DNA of 5,613 nucleotides from a candidate division GN15 bacterium (lineage in GTDB: Bacteria; Zixibacteria; MSB-5A5; GN15; FEB-12): positions 1 to 5,613 of the forward strand of contig WJKG01000025.1 in the NCBI GenBank assembly GCA_014729205.1, given 5' to 3'. Shown piece by piece: positions 1 through 5,448 of the stretch (position 1 is the stretch's first letter; each line of letters opens with the position of its first letter). The notes under the pieces are model-generated. The model was not told the DNA's origin. It saw only the letters and a list, made by a program, of their open reading frames with translations, and made no database searches. A program made the position numbers and the translations under genes.

Positions 1-1109
1 ATGATGGAGACATCGAGACTGCCCACGTCGATCCCCAATTCGAGGGCGTTGGTGGAGACGACACCGGTAATGCTGCCCTCGCGCAGGCCACGCTCAATGG
101 AGCGGCGTTCATTGGGCAGGTAGCCGCCGCGGTAGCCGGAGACGGTGATGCCGCGGCCGAACTCGCTCTTGAGCTCGCGTTTGAGGTAGGTGAGGATGAC
201 TTCCACGTAAAGCCGGAAATGGGCGAAGACGATGGTGGGGATCTTGTTCGAGAGGAACATGCCCGCCAACCGGGCGGCTTCTTTCACTGATGACTTACGA
301 ATCCCGAGTTGTTTATTGATGACCGGCGGATTGTAGAGCACGAAGTGCTTTTCGCCGGCGGGGGCGCCATTGCGGTCGATGGCCGTCACCGGGCGACCGA
401 TAATGCGACGCGCGAGATCATCGGGATTGGCTATGGTCGCCGAACAGCAGATGAAGGTGGGGTCGGAGCCGTAGAAGCGGCAGATTCGTTGCAGCCGCCG
501 AACGACATTGGCCAGGTGTGAGCCGAACACGCCGCGGTAGGAATGAACCTCATCGATCACGATGTATTTGAGGTTCTCAAAGAGCTTGATCCATTTAGTG
601 TGGTGCGGCAGGATGCCGGCATGGAGCATGTCCGGGTTGCTGATAACAATGTGTCCGGCAGAGCGGATCAGGCGCCGGGCGGTGGTGGGGGTGTCGCCGT
701 CGAAAGTGTAAGTGCGGATATCAACATCGAGCATCTGGATCAAGTCGTACACTTCGGCCATCTGATCCTGCGAGAGTGCCTTGGTGGGAAAGAGATACAA
801 GGCGCGGCTCTCCGGTTTCTTGAGAATGGTGTCCAGCACTGGCAGGTTGTAGCAGAGCGTCTTACCGGAGGCAGTTGGTGTGACGACCACCAAATCTTTG
901 TTGTCGAGTGCTGTCTGGACGGCCTCGGTCTGGTGCGAGTAGAGCCGGGTGATACCGCGCTGGTTCATGGCGCTGACGAGGCGGGGGTCGAGCTTATCGG
1001 GGAAGTCGGCGTAGATGGCTTCGCGGGCGGGGAAGGTGCGCCAATGCGCGATACCATCGCTGAAGCGGCGATCCGATTTGAGCATGTCGATAATCTGTTC
1101 GAGATTCAC
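1..1109 (-). CDS. DEAD/DEAH-box helicase of the YprA/MrfA (COG1205) type, C-terminal part missing
   Basis: This is an ATP-dependent superfamily 2 DNA helicase; 369 residues are visible and the gene runs off the window at position 1. Motifs appear in order: LYSHQTEA (Q-like, residues 56-63), Walker A TPTASGKT (77-84), FPTKALSQDQ (107-116), SNPDMLH (157-163), Walker B DEVH (186-189), YRGVFGSH just after it, SAT (223-225), TIVFAHFR in the second RecA domain (292-299), YRGGYLPNERR (about 326-336) and motif V STNALELGIDVGSLD (352-366). DEVH followed by YRGVFGSH, and the NALELGID motif, are characteristic of COG1205. Known members include B. subtilis YprA/MrfA, a mitomycin-repair helicase, and Hrq1-like proteins; they normally end in a cysteine-rich DUF1998 domain, which would lie outside this window. 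The start is GTG at 1109, chosen because AAGGA (1119-1123) lies 9 bases upstream and the family N-terminus fits. It follows the archaemetzincin-like gene by 37 bp. A role in repair is inferred from the family only. Confidence 0.93.
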   Translation of the reverse strand, partial: MNLEQIIDMLKSDRRFSDGIAHWRTFPAREAIYADFPDKLDPRLVSAMNQRGITRLYSHQTEAVQTALDNKDLVVVTPTASGKTLCYNLPVLDTILKKPESRALYLFPTKALSQDQMAEVYDLIQMLDVDIRTYTFDGDTPTTARRLIRSAGHIVISNPDMLHAGILPHHTKWIKLFENLKYIVIDEVHSYRGVFGSHLANVVRRLQRICRFYGSDPTFICCSATIANPDDLARRIIGRPVTAIDRNGAPAGEKHFVLYNPPVINKQLGIRKSSVKEAARLAGMFLSNKIPTIVFAHFRLYVEVILTYLKRELKSEFGRGITVSGYRGGYLPNERRSIERGLREGSITGVVSTNALELGIDVGSLDVSI

Positions 1110-1118
1110 GGCGCGTAA

Positions 1119-1123
1119 TCCTT
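1119..1123 (-). promoter_or_regulatory. Ribosome binding site supporting the helicase GTG start
   Basis: AAGGA on the minus strand lies 9 bases before the GTG at 1109. No ATG in this frame is found at a suitable distance upstream, so this site favours the GTG start. Confidence 0.55.
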
Positions 1124-1146
1124 GTGTGGCCCCGCATTGGGGGGCG

Positions 1147-1713
1147 CTATCCCTTGCTGAGCTTACGGCGACAGATGTCGCAGAACCGTCGGGTCTTGGT
1201 ATCGATATCCAGCATCATCTGGCTGAAATAGTTTACGCATTTCGGATTGCGGCACTCCGGCAATCCAAACAGGTGCGACAGCCGGTGCAGTACTTCCTTG
1301 AACAGGCGCGGGTAGATTTTGCTGTCGTCCTCGGGGAGACCATAGAACTCCTGCCTCAGTCTGAACAACGAGACAACGGCGGTCCCCGCCAGGGGATCAT
1401 CGTGACCGATAATGTAGTTCTCATCGGGAAGATACAGATCTTCTTCGCAGACGCCGATCACTTTCTCGCGGCTATTGGCCTTGATGCGTTCCAGTTTGGC
1501 CATGATAACCAGGGCGTAGTACTGATTGCGGATGACGTTCTGGGCTTCGTCGGGCAGTTTCATTCCCTTGAGGATGTCAACCGAGCGGGTGAAAGCGGGG
1601 CCAACATCGGCGGCAAGTCGGTTGACCATCATATAATCGGCCTCGCCGATAGGGACGACCACGATCTTCGACCTGATGAGCGACATTTTCTTCTTGCTGA
1701 CCTGCAAAGACAT
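1147..1713 (-). CDS. Archaemetzincin-family protein with a degenerate catalytic site (probable pseudoprotease)
   Basis: The 188-residue protein matches the archaemetzincin (AmzA, M54) family along its length: IVVVPIGEAD near the N-terminus (17-26), a RNQYYALVIMAKL helix (62-74), KVIGVCEEDLYLPDENYIIG (84-103), GTAVVSLFRLR with FYG (110-125) and FGLPEC (149-154). The family signature is HExxHxxGxxHC, CxM, then CxxC. Here the first part reads H143-R144-L-S-H147, so the catalytic Glu is Arg. The third zinc-ligand His is Glu153, and the Met-turn Met after C159 is Asn161. The four structural-zinc cysteines remain (C154, C159, C178, C181). The fold is therefore probably kept while proteolysis is very unlikely; loss of activity is inference. 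The codons here are CAC CGG CTG TCG CAC and the frame is open, so this is not a simple frameshift. ATG 1713 lies 3 bp after the preceding stop; ATG 1686 (residue 10), preceded by AGAAGAAA, is an alternative start. It is cytoplasmic, with no signal peptide. Confidence 0.87.
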   Translation of the reverse strand: MSLQVSKKKMSLIRSKIVVVPIGEADYMMVNRLAADVGPAFTRSVDILKGMKLPDEAQNVIRNQYYALVIMAKLERIKANSREKVIGVCEEDLYLPDENYIIGHDDPLAGTAVVSLFRLRQEFYGLPEDDSKIYPRLFKEVLHRLSHLFGLPECRNPKCVNYFSQMMLDIDTKTRRFCDICRRKLSKG

Positions 1714-1716
1714 TAC

Positions 1717-1908
1717 CTACACCGCCTCGAAAAAAGCTGAATCGCTGCCATCGGGTGAGACCTTGATTTCCACTTTTCGTGCGCATCTGGGACACCATCC
1801 GACAAAAGCGTCTCCCTTGCGATTGAGGTATATGCGTGAGTATACCTTACAGCACTTGAAACGAATGCCCACAAAGGGACGCGGCTTGTGTTGTTCTTGC
1901 TTTGCCAT
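1717..1908 (-). CDS. Small zinc-ribbon-like conserved protein (63 aa)
   Basis: This short basic protein carries a CC pair (C19, C20) and a CPRC knuckle (C39-C42), a four-cysteine arrangement that could bind one zinc ion as a zinc ribbon. Around the cysteines it reads RFKCCKVYSRIYLNR, then GWCPRCARKVEIKV and a C-terminal SAFFEA. I cannot name a characterised function. Its stop is separated by 3 bases (GTA) from the ATG of the archaemetzincin-like gene, so the two are almost certainly cotranscribed and probably translationally coupled. The ATG at 1908 has only a weak AGG just upstream. An overlapping start at 1928 is in another frame and yields a protein with no such pattern. The zinc binding and the reality of the gene rest on the cysteine pattern, the spacing and the conserved-looking sequence; nucleic-acid or partner-protein binding would be speculation. 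Confidence 0.78.
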   Translation of the reverse strand: MAKQEQHKPRPFVGIRFKCCKVYSRIYLNRKGDAFVGWCPRCARKVEIKVSPDGSDSAFFEAV

Positions 1909-1940
1909 AGCCTGTAGTTGTCCATCATCTGTCTCTTACA

Positions 1941-1969
1941 TTAATACGAATGGTCCGCAGGAAAAACAA
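1941..1969 (-). promoter_or_regulatory. Candidate sigma70-type promoter for the zinc-ribbon/archaemetzincin/helicase operon
   Basis: On the minus strand TTGTTT (1964-1969) and TATTAA (1941-1946) are separated by exactly 17 bases, matching 3/6 and 4/6 of the -35 and -10 consensus. Transcription would begin near 1934, giving a leader of about 26 bases before ATG 1908. The match is moderate, but it is the best-spaced pair in the 102-bp gap after deoC. Confidence 0.35.
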
Positions 1970-1978
1970 AAAAGGCCG

Positions 1979-2000
1979 AAATGTGATGTTTGTCAAATCT
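1979..2000. promoter_or_regulatory. CRP/FNR-like imperfect palindrome
   Basis: The plus strand reads AAATGTGA, six bases (TGTTTG), then TCAAATCT. The left half equals the classical CRP half-site and the right half matches TCACATTT at 6 of 8 positions; 7 of 11 pairs are symmetric. It can also be read as an FNR-like TTGAC-N4-ATCAC with the same centre. The centre lies about 55 bases upstream of the predicted start of transcription for the operon beginning at 1908. Whether this organism has a CRP/FNR protein is not visible here. Confidence 0.3.
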
Positions 2001-2010
2001 GAGGCAGGGG

Positions 2011-2688
2011 TTACTGACCGGCGTTCTGCCGCCATTGCGCAACAATATCGGCCGATGATGAGCTGCCAATTCGGGTGGCGCCGGCGGTGAGCATAGTGCG
2101 GCAGTCATCAAGGGTACGAATGCCACCGGCAGCCTTGACCTCGATTTTGCCCTTAGCGGCCTTGACAAGGCATTCTACTTGCTCGATGGTGGCGCCGCCG
2201 ACGAATCCGGTGCCGGTCTTGACAAACTGCGCGCCGCCGTCGGTAACCGCCGTCACGGCGTCGATTTGCTGTTCCGAGGAGAGGAGCGTGCATTCGATGA
2301 TCACTTTAAGGCTGATGTTGTACGGCAGGGCCTTGCGTACGATTTCGATTTCATCTCGCACCCGGGTCATCTCATTGGAGCGTAGCCAGCCGATGTTGGC
2401 CACCATATCGATTTCGTGTGCTCCGTCGTTAACCGCGCGCAGGGCTTCATCGGTCTTGGTGTCGCTCCGGCTGGCACCAAGTGGAAAGCCTGCCACTGAT
2501 ATGACAGCGGCATCAGTGTCGCGAAGCACTTCGGCAGCCACCGGTACCCATACGGGATTCACGCAGAAGGCGCACAGGTTCAGGTCGCGGCAGAGTTCTG
2601 CCCCGGCGAGGATATCTGCCTGCGTGGCTTCTGGTTTGAGCAGGGCGTGATCGATGCGTCGATTGAGGTGATCGAACAGTTCGTCCAT
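2011..2688 (-). CDS. deoC: Deoxyribose-phosphate aldolase
   Basis: DeoC (DERA) reversibly cleaves 2-deoxy-D-ribose 5-phosphate to acetaldehyde and glyceraldehyde 3-phosphate in the cytoplasm, the last step in salvaging deoxynucleoside sugars. The 225-residue length is normal for the short bacterial form and the protein is a single TIM barrel. Family motifs run in order: RIDHALLKP (11-19), CAFCVNP (39-45), VAGFPLG (65-71), EIDMVANIG (92-100) containing catalytic Asp94, LKVIIE (127-132), FVKTGTGF (155-162) with Schiff-base Lys157, and VKAAGGIR (184-191) with Lys185. The C-terminal RIGSSS phosphate-binding stretch is at 206-211. All catalytic residues are present, so it should be active. Its ATG lies 6 bp after the deoB stop; GAAG in the end of deoB and AGGGAG further upstream may serve as ribosome binding sites. 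It is the downstream partner of deoB. Confidence 0.97.
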   Translation of the reverse strand: MDELFDHLNRRIDHALLKPEATQADILAGAELCRDLNLCAFCVNPVWVPVAAEVLRDTDAAVISVAGFPLGASRSDTKTDEALRAVNDGAHEIDMVANIGWLRSNEMTRVRDEIEIVRKALPYNISLKVIIECTLLSSEQQIDAVTAVTDGGAQFVKTGTGFVGGATIEQVECLVKAAKGKIEVKAAGGIRTLDDCRTMLTAGATRIGSSSSADIVAQWRQNAGQ

Positions 2689-2694
2689 CGAGCG

Positions 2695-3873
2695 TTACTT
2701 CGCTATCTCCCTAAAGAAGGATGTTCCCGGGAAGCTGTGGTTAAGTCCTTTGGCTTCGGCGATAGTGGTAGCGATATCGGCGAATGTCTCCCGTGTGCCC
2801 AGGTCCACACCTTTGGCGAGTTGCCTGCCATGAACCAGGAGCGGTACGTACTCGCGGGAATGATCGGTGCTGGTGGTGATGGTGGGATCGCAGCCATGAT
2901 CGGCGGTGATAATGAGCATATCGTCAGGGCGGAGTTCTTCGACGACCTCTTCCATAGCCAGGTCGAAATCCTCGAGAGCACGGGCGAAGCCGATGGGGTT
3001 GTTGCGGTGTCCGTGGAGTTCATCGAAGTCGACAAAGTTGGCGAAGATGAGATCGTAGTCAGTTTCCTCGACAGCCTGAATGAGGGCCCCGGCGACATCG
3101 CGGTTATTCTCGGTTTTGACCTTTTCGGTCAGGCCGCGAGAGGCGAAGAGATCGGCAATCTTGCCGATTCCCACTGTGCGCAGGTTGTCCTTGACGAAGA
3201 GATCGAGAATGGTGTCGCTGGGTGGTTCGAGAGAGAAGTCGCGCCGATTGCGGGTGCGTTTGAAGTTGCCCGGTTCGCCCTCGAAGGGGCGCGCTATGAC
3301 GCGGCCGACAGCGTATTCGTCCTGCAGCAGCTCGCGGGCTGTCTGACAGATTTCGTAGAGCCGCTCGGGCGGATAGAGGCGTTCATGGGCTGCGAGCTGG
3401 AAGACAGAATCCGCGGAGGTATACAGGATCAGCGCTTTGGTCTCCAGGTGCGCGAAACCGAGTTTTTGAATGATCTCCGTACCGGAGGCGGCCACGTTGC
3501 CAATGACCTCCACGCCTGCGCGACGCTCGAACTCCTCCACGAGGTCTCGCGGGAAACCTTTGGGGAAGACGGGGAAGGGTTTATCGAGAACGACACCTGC
3601 CATCTCCCAGTGGCCACTGGTAGAATCCTTGCCGGCGGCCTTTTCGGCCAATTTGCCATAGTTGCCGATAGGCGGATTCGCTGCCGGGACTCCCTCGATG
3701 GGTACAATATTGCCCAACCCCAGCTTGCCACAGGTGTACATATCGAGCCCATTGACTGCCTCGGCCACATGGGGAACGGTGGCCGAACCGGAGTCGCCGT
3801 ACTGGGCGGCATCGGGGGCCTCGCCAACACCGCAGGCGTCGGCAACTACAAGGATGACACGTCCGATATTCAT
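2695..3873 (-). CDS. deoB: Phosphopentomutase
   Basis: DeoB moves phosphate between C1 and C5 of ribose or deoxyribose, linking nucleoside phosphorylase products to DeoC and the pentose phosphate pathway. The 392-residue protein has the alkaline-phosphatase-superfamily core of the prokaryotic DeoB family. Visible are the N-terminal VVADACGVGEAPDA (9-22) with metal ligand Asp12, DSTSGHWEM (83-91) with phosphoacceptor Thr85, the RPFEGEPGNFKRT cap-domain segment (195-207), VDFDELHGHRNNP (281-293) with metal ligands Asp284 and His289, ADHGCDPT (324-331) with Asp325 and His326, and DHSREYVPLL (337-346) with His338. All six metal ligands expected from the B. cereus enzyme have counterparts. The ATG at 3873 is fixed by an in-frame stop four codons upstream and by the conserved N-terminus. 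There is no Shine-Dalgarno sequence, which is unusual. It is the first gene of a deoB-deoC pair, downstream of a terminator hairpin. Confidence 0.97.
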   Translation of the reverse strand: MNIGRVILVVADACGVGEAPDAAQYGDSGSATVPHVAEAVNGLDMYTCGKLGLGNIVPIEGVPAANPPIGNYGKLAEKAAGKDSTSGHWEMAGVVLDKPFPVFPKGFPRDLVEEFERRAGVEVIGNVAASGTEIIQKLGFAHLETKALILYTSADSVFQLAAHERLYPPERLYEICQTARELLQDEYAVGRVIARPFEGEPGNFKRTRNRRDFSLEPPSDTILDLFVKDNLRTVGIGKIADLFASRGLTEKVKTENNRDVAGALIQAVEETDYDLIFANFVDFDELHGHRNNPIGFARALEDFDLAMEEVVEELRPDDMLIITADHGCDPTITTSTDHSREYVPLLVHGRQLAKGVDLGTRETFADIATTIAEAKGLNHSFPGTSFFREIAK

Positions 3874-3879
3874 GGCGCC

Positions 3880-3908
3880 AATCTATACTGAAGGGGGTGA
3901 TTTGTAAA
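3880..3908 (-). promoter_or_regulatory. Candidate deoB promoter producing a leaderless mRNA
   Basis: On the minus strand TATAGA (3882-3887), overlapping TAGATT (3880-3885), lies 6-8 bases before the deoB ATG. TTTACA (3903-3908) sits 15 bases upstream of TATAGA, slightly closer than usual. Transcription would start at or very near the ATG, in keeping with the absence of any purine-rich ribosome binding site between box and start. Confidence 0.4.
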
Positions 3909-3918
3909 CCCCAAAGCA

Positions 3919-3955
3919 AACCGACCGGCACCTGCAATGCAGGCCCCGGTCGGTT
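3919..3955 (-). terminator. Hairpin terminator after the sigma/anti-sigma/lipoprotein operon
   Basis: A perfect 10-bp stem (AACCGACCGG with CCGGTCGGTT) encloses a two-base internal loop and a second 5-bp stem (CCTGC/GCAGG) with a three-base loop. On the minus strand it is followed by TGCTTTGGGGTTT, which is T-rich but interrupted. It lies 36 bp after the lipoprotein stop and just before the deoB promoter candidate, where a terminator is expected. The stem is symmetric, but no minus-oriented gene lies further along that it could obviously serve other than as operon separator. Confidence 0.75.
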
Positions 3956-3991
3956 GAGCAGCTTGTCTGAGATCTGGTGAGCTACTTGCCG

Positions 3992-4831
3992 CTATGGCTT
4001 TGTCAGCTTGGTGAGGCGGAAATTGACATCAGTCTCCGCAGTCATCTTGTACGGTTGCCACTCGTCGTCCTTGAAACGCTCGCGGTCACCGTCGATAATC
4101 CACCGCTCTCGCTGCTGGACGACCACGCCCTCTTTGTAGGCGAAATAGGTTACGCCGCTGGTGGAGATTCGGTCGATGCCCCGGCGCGGTGTCTTCTCCG
4201 ACATATCAGCTTCGAGCGGGAGTATCAACTCACCGTCGCACTCGATCACGGCACAGTCGTAGCCGCCCTCGCGGGCAAAGGAGGTGAGTTTATAGGTGGT
4301 TGAGGCCTCCATGGGGCCATCGGGTAGAATGACCTTGGTCGTCTGCGTCCAACTGTAGCCGGGGGAGACTTCATCCGACGGGAAGATGGGCATGCCTTGC
4401 TCGTAGAAATTCTTGAGGTATTTGATCATGCTGGGGCTGGTGTCGGTGAGGAATTCCAAATCGACAATTCTACCATCGGGTTCGACGACTATCTCCAGTT
4501 TGCGGACTTCCTGGATGGTGTCAATAACGGTTGTGTCTTCCTTGTTGGGCCGTTCGTAGTCCCATGTGTCGGTCTCGATGATGACCGCGGAACCATCGGG
4601 GTTGACCTCAATCACCTCCTGTTCGATCGTCATATCGAATGTGGATGATTCATCCATGATGACGCTGTCGCCGGCGGTGATTTGCAGATTGCGTTTGTTG
4701 GTCTGTTTGTAGACGCTGGACAGACCGGGCTCATAGCGGAATTGAAGCGTGACCGACCTGTCGCCCTGGCTGCATCCCAGCAGCCCGGCGGCCAGCAGAC
4801 CGACCATCGATATGACAAACAGCTTTTTCAC
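3992..4831 (-). CDS. Predicted lipoprotein of unknown function
   Basis: The 279-residue protein begins with a bacterial lipoprotein signal: a KK pair, a hydrophobic stretch (4-18) and the lipobox LLGC with the lipidated Cys20, followed by Ser at +2. It should be exported and anchored, probably in the outer membrane if the host is diderm. The mature part is polar and mostly beta-like, with no cysteine pairs forming a recognisable domain and no enzyme motif that I can see. Features such as LQFRYEPGLSSVYKQT (29-44) and the GYSWTQTT stretch near the middle recall DUF6263-like periplasmic proteins, but that is only a resemblance. It starts at GTG 4831, supported by AAGGAG 7 bases upstream, and follows the anti-sigma gene by 36 bp, so it may be a target, sensor or partner of that sigma system. 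The hairpin at 3919-3955 ends the unit. Confidence 0.88.
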   Translation of the reverse strand: MKKLFVISMVGLLAAGLLGCSQGDRSVTLQFRYEPGLSSVYKQTNKRNLQITAGDSVIMDESSTFDMTIEQEVIEVNPDGSAVIIETDTWDYERPNKEDTTVIDTIQEVRKLEIVVEPDGRIVDLEFLTDTSPSMIKYLKNFYEQGMPIFPSDEVSPGYSWTQTTKVILPDGPMEASTTYKLTSFAREGGYDCAVIECDGELILPLEADMSEKTPRRGIDRISTSGVTYFAYKEGVVVQQRERWIIDGDRERFKDDEWQPYKMTAETDVNFRLTKLTKP

Positions 4832-4838
4832 TGTCGCA

Positions 4839-4844
4839 CTCCTT
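4839..4844 (-). promoter_or_regulatory. Ribosome binding site fixing the lipoprotein GTG start
   Basis: A full AAGGAG on the minus strand stands 7 bases before GTG at 4831. Because that start also places the signal peptide correctly, it settles the choice of a non-ATG codon. Confidence 0.85.
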
Positions 4845-4867
4845 ACAACACAGGGTGAGGGGAAAGG

Positions 4868-5446
4868 CTATTGGGACAGTACGGCATTGAATTCTGCCAG
4901 TCCCGTGAGCTTGCCGGCGAAGCCGGGCAGACCGATCAAGAGCATACCACGAGCCATACGGAGCTCATCTTTGGGGGGATAGAGCTCGCTGGCCGGGTCG
5001 TCAATCATGTGTCGCAGTGGAGCCGTTACCAGCACGGGGCTTTCGCTGAGCCGGGCCGGTGTGGTACGGCTTTGCTCCTGGTGCTGTGAGCCCAAGGCAA
5101 TTGCCGACAGTAACACTGCCAGCGACAGCACGGCTGACACCAGGGACCGCACGAAAGCGCTGCGACGCTCCGATTGAGTCGTCTGAATGGTCACTCGCTG
5201 AAGTTCCTGTGTGGGGTGGTCGACAGTTCGGGCCAGGATGAGGTCGGTGGTTTCCGACCAGTAGTCCTCGCCCGGGTCAGGAACCCTGACGTTGTGAAGC
5301 ATCTCCTTGAGTCGAACCAACTCTTCGTAGGCCTTGCGATAGTCCGGTGAGGTGTCCAGAAGGCGCTTGACCCTCTGCTGTTCGGTATCGCTCAGTTCGT
5401 TGTCGAGGTAGGCCTCAAGGAGAGCATGAGGATGGCGGACGCTCAT
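4868..5446 (-). CDS. Membrane-bound anti-sigma factor without zinc ligands
   Basis: This 192-residue protein probably holds the adjacent ECF sigma factor inactive at the inner membrane. The N-terminal part has the standard anti-sigma layout: HPHALLEAYLDNELSDTEQ (5-23), then a helix leading to the place where ZAS proteins have HxxxCxxC. Here those positions are Leu29, Ser33 and Tyr36, and there is no cysteine in the whole protein, so redox-sensitive zinc binding is excluded. A hydrophobic helix at about 99-119 is the single membrane span, putting 1-98 in the cytoplasm and a tail of about 70 residues outside. That tail ends in a hydrophobic stretch rich in Gly and Leu (about 166-192). The ATG at 5446 is 2 bases from the sigma stop and its AAGGAG lies in the sigma gene's last codons, indicating translational coupling. 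The partner assignment comes from gene order. Confidence 0.87.
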   Translation of the reverse strand: MSVRHPHALLEAYLDNELSDTEQQRVKRLLDTSPDYRKAYEELVRLKEMLHNVRVPDPGEDYWSETTDLILARTVDHPTQELQRVTIQTTQSERRSAFVRSLVSAVLSLAVLLSAIALGSQHQEQSRTTPARLSESPVLVTAPLRHMIDDPASELYPPKDELRMARGMLLIGLPGFAGKLTGLAEFNAVLSQ

Positions 5447-5448
5447 AG

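Noticed and set aside
1126..1146. Small hairpin (GCCCC/GGGGC with a 7-base loop) between the archaemetzincin-like gene and the helicase
   Set aside because: Only 5 bp and not followed by a T run; too weak to call a terminator, though it could slightly affect read-through.
543..1740. Two long plus-strand frames (543-1118 and 1015-1740)
   Set aside because: They run antisense to the helicase and archaemetzincin-like genes, overlap each other, and resemble no family, so they are shadows.
1713..1928. A 71-codon minus-strand frame overlapping the zinc-ribbon gene
   Set aside because: Same region, different frame; no cysteine pattern and no family-like sequence, while the frame starting at 1908 has both and ends neatly before the next gene.
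1962..1996. T-rich tract (TTTTTTGTTTTT on the minus strand) as a deoC terminator, and a perfect TTGACA at 1991-1996 as a -35 box
   Set aside because: No stem of useful length precedes the T tract, and the position 17 bases after TTGACA is only T, not a -10 box. The TTGACA is better explained as part of the palindrome at 1979-2000.
2647..3891. A 414-codon open frame on the plus strand opposite deoB
   Set aside because: It covers deoB almost exactly in antisense, has no recognisable domain, and the minus-strand protein shows all DeoB motifs. It is a shadow produced by codon bias.
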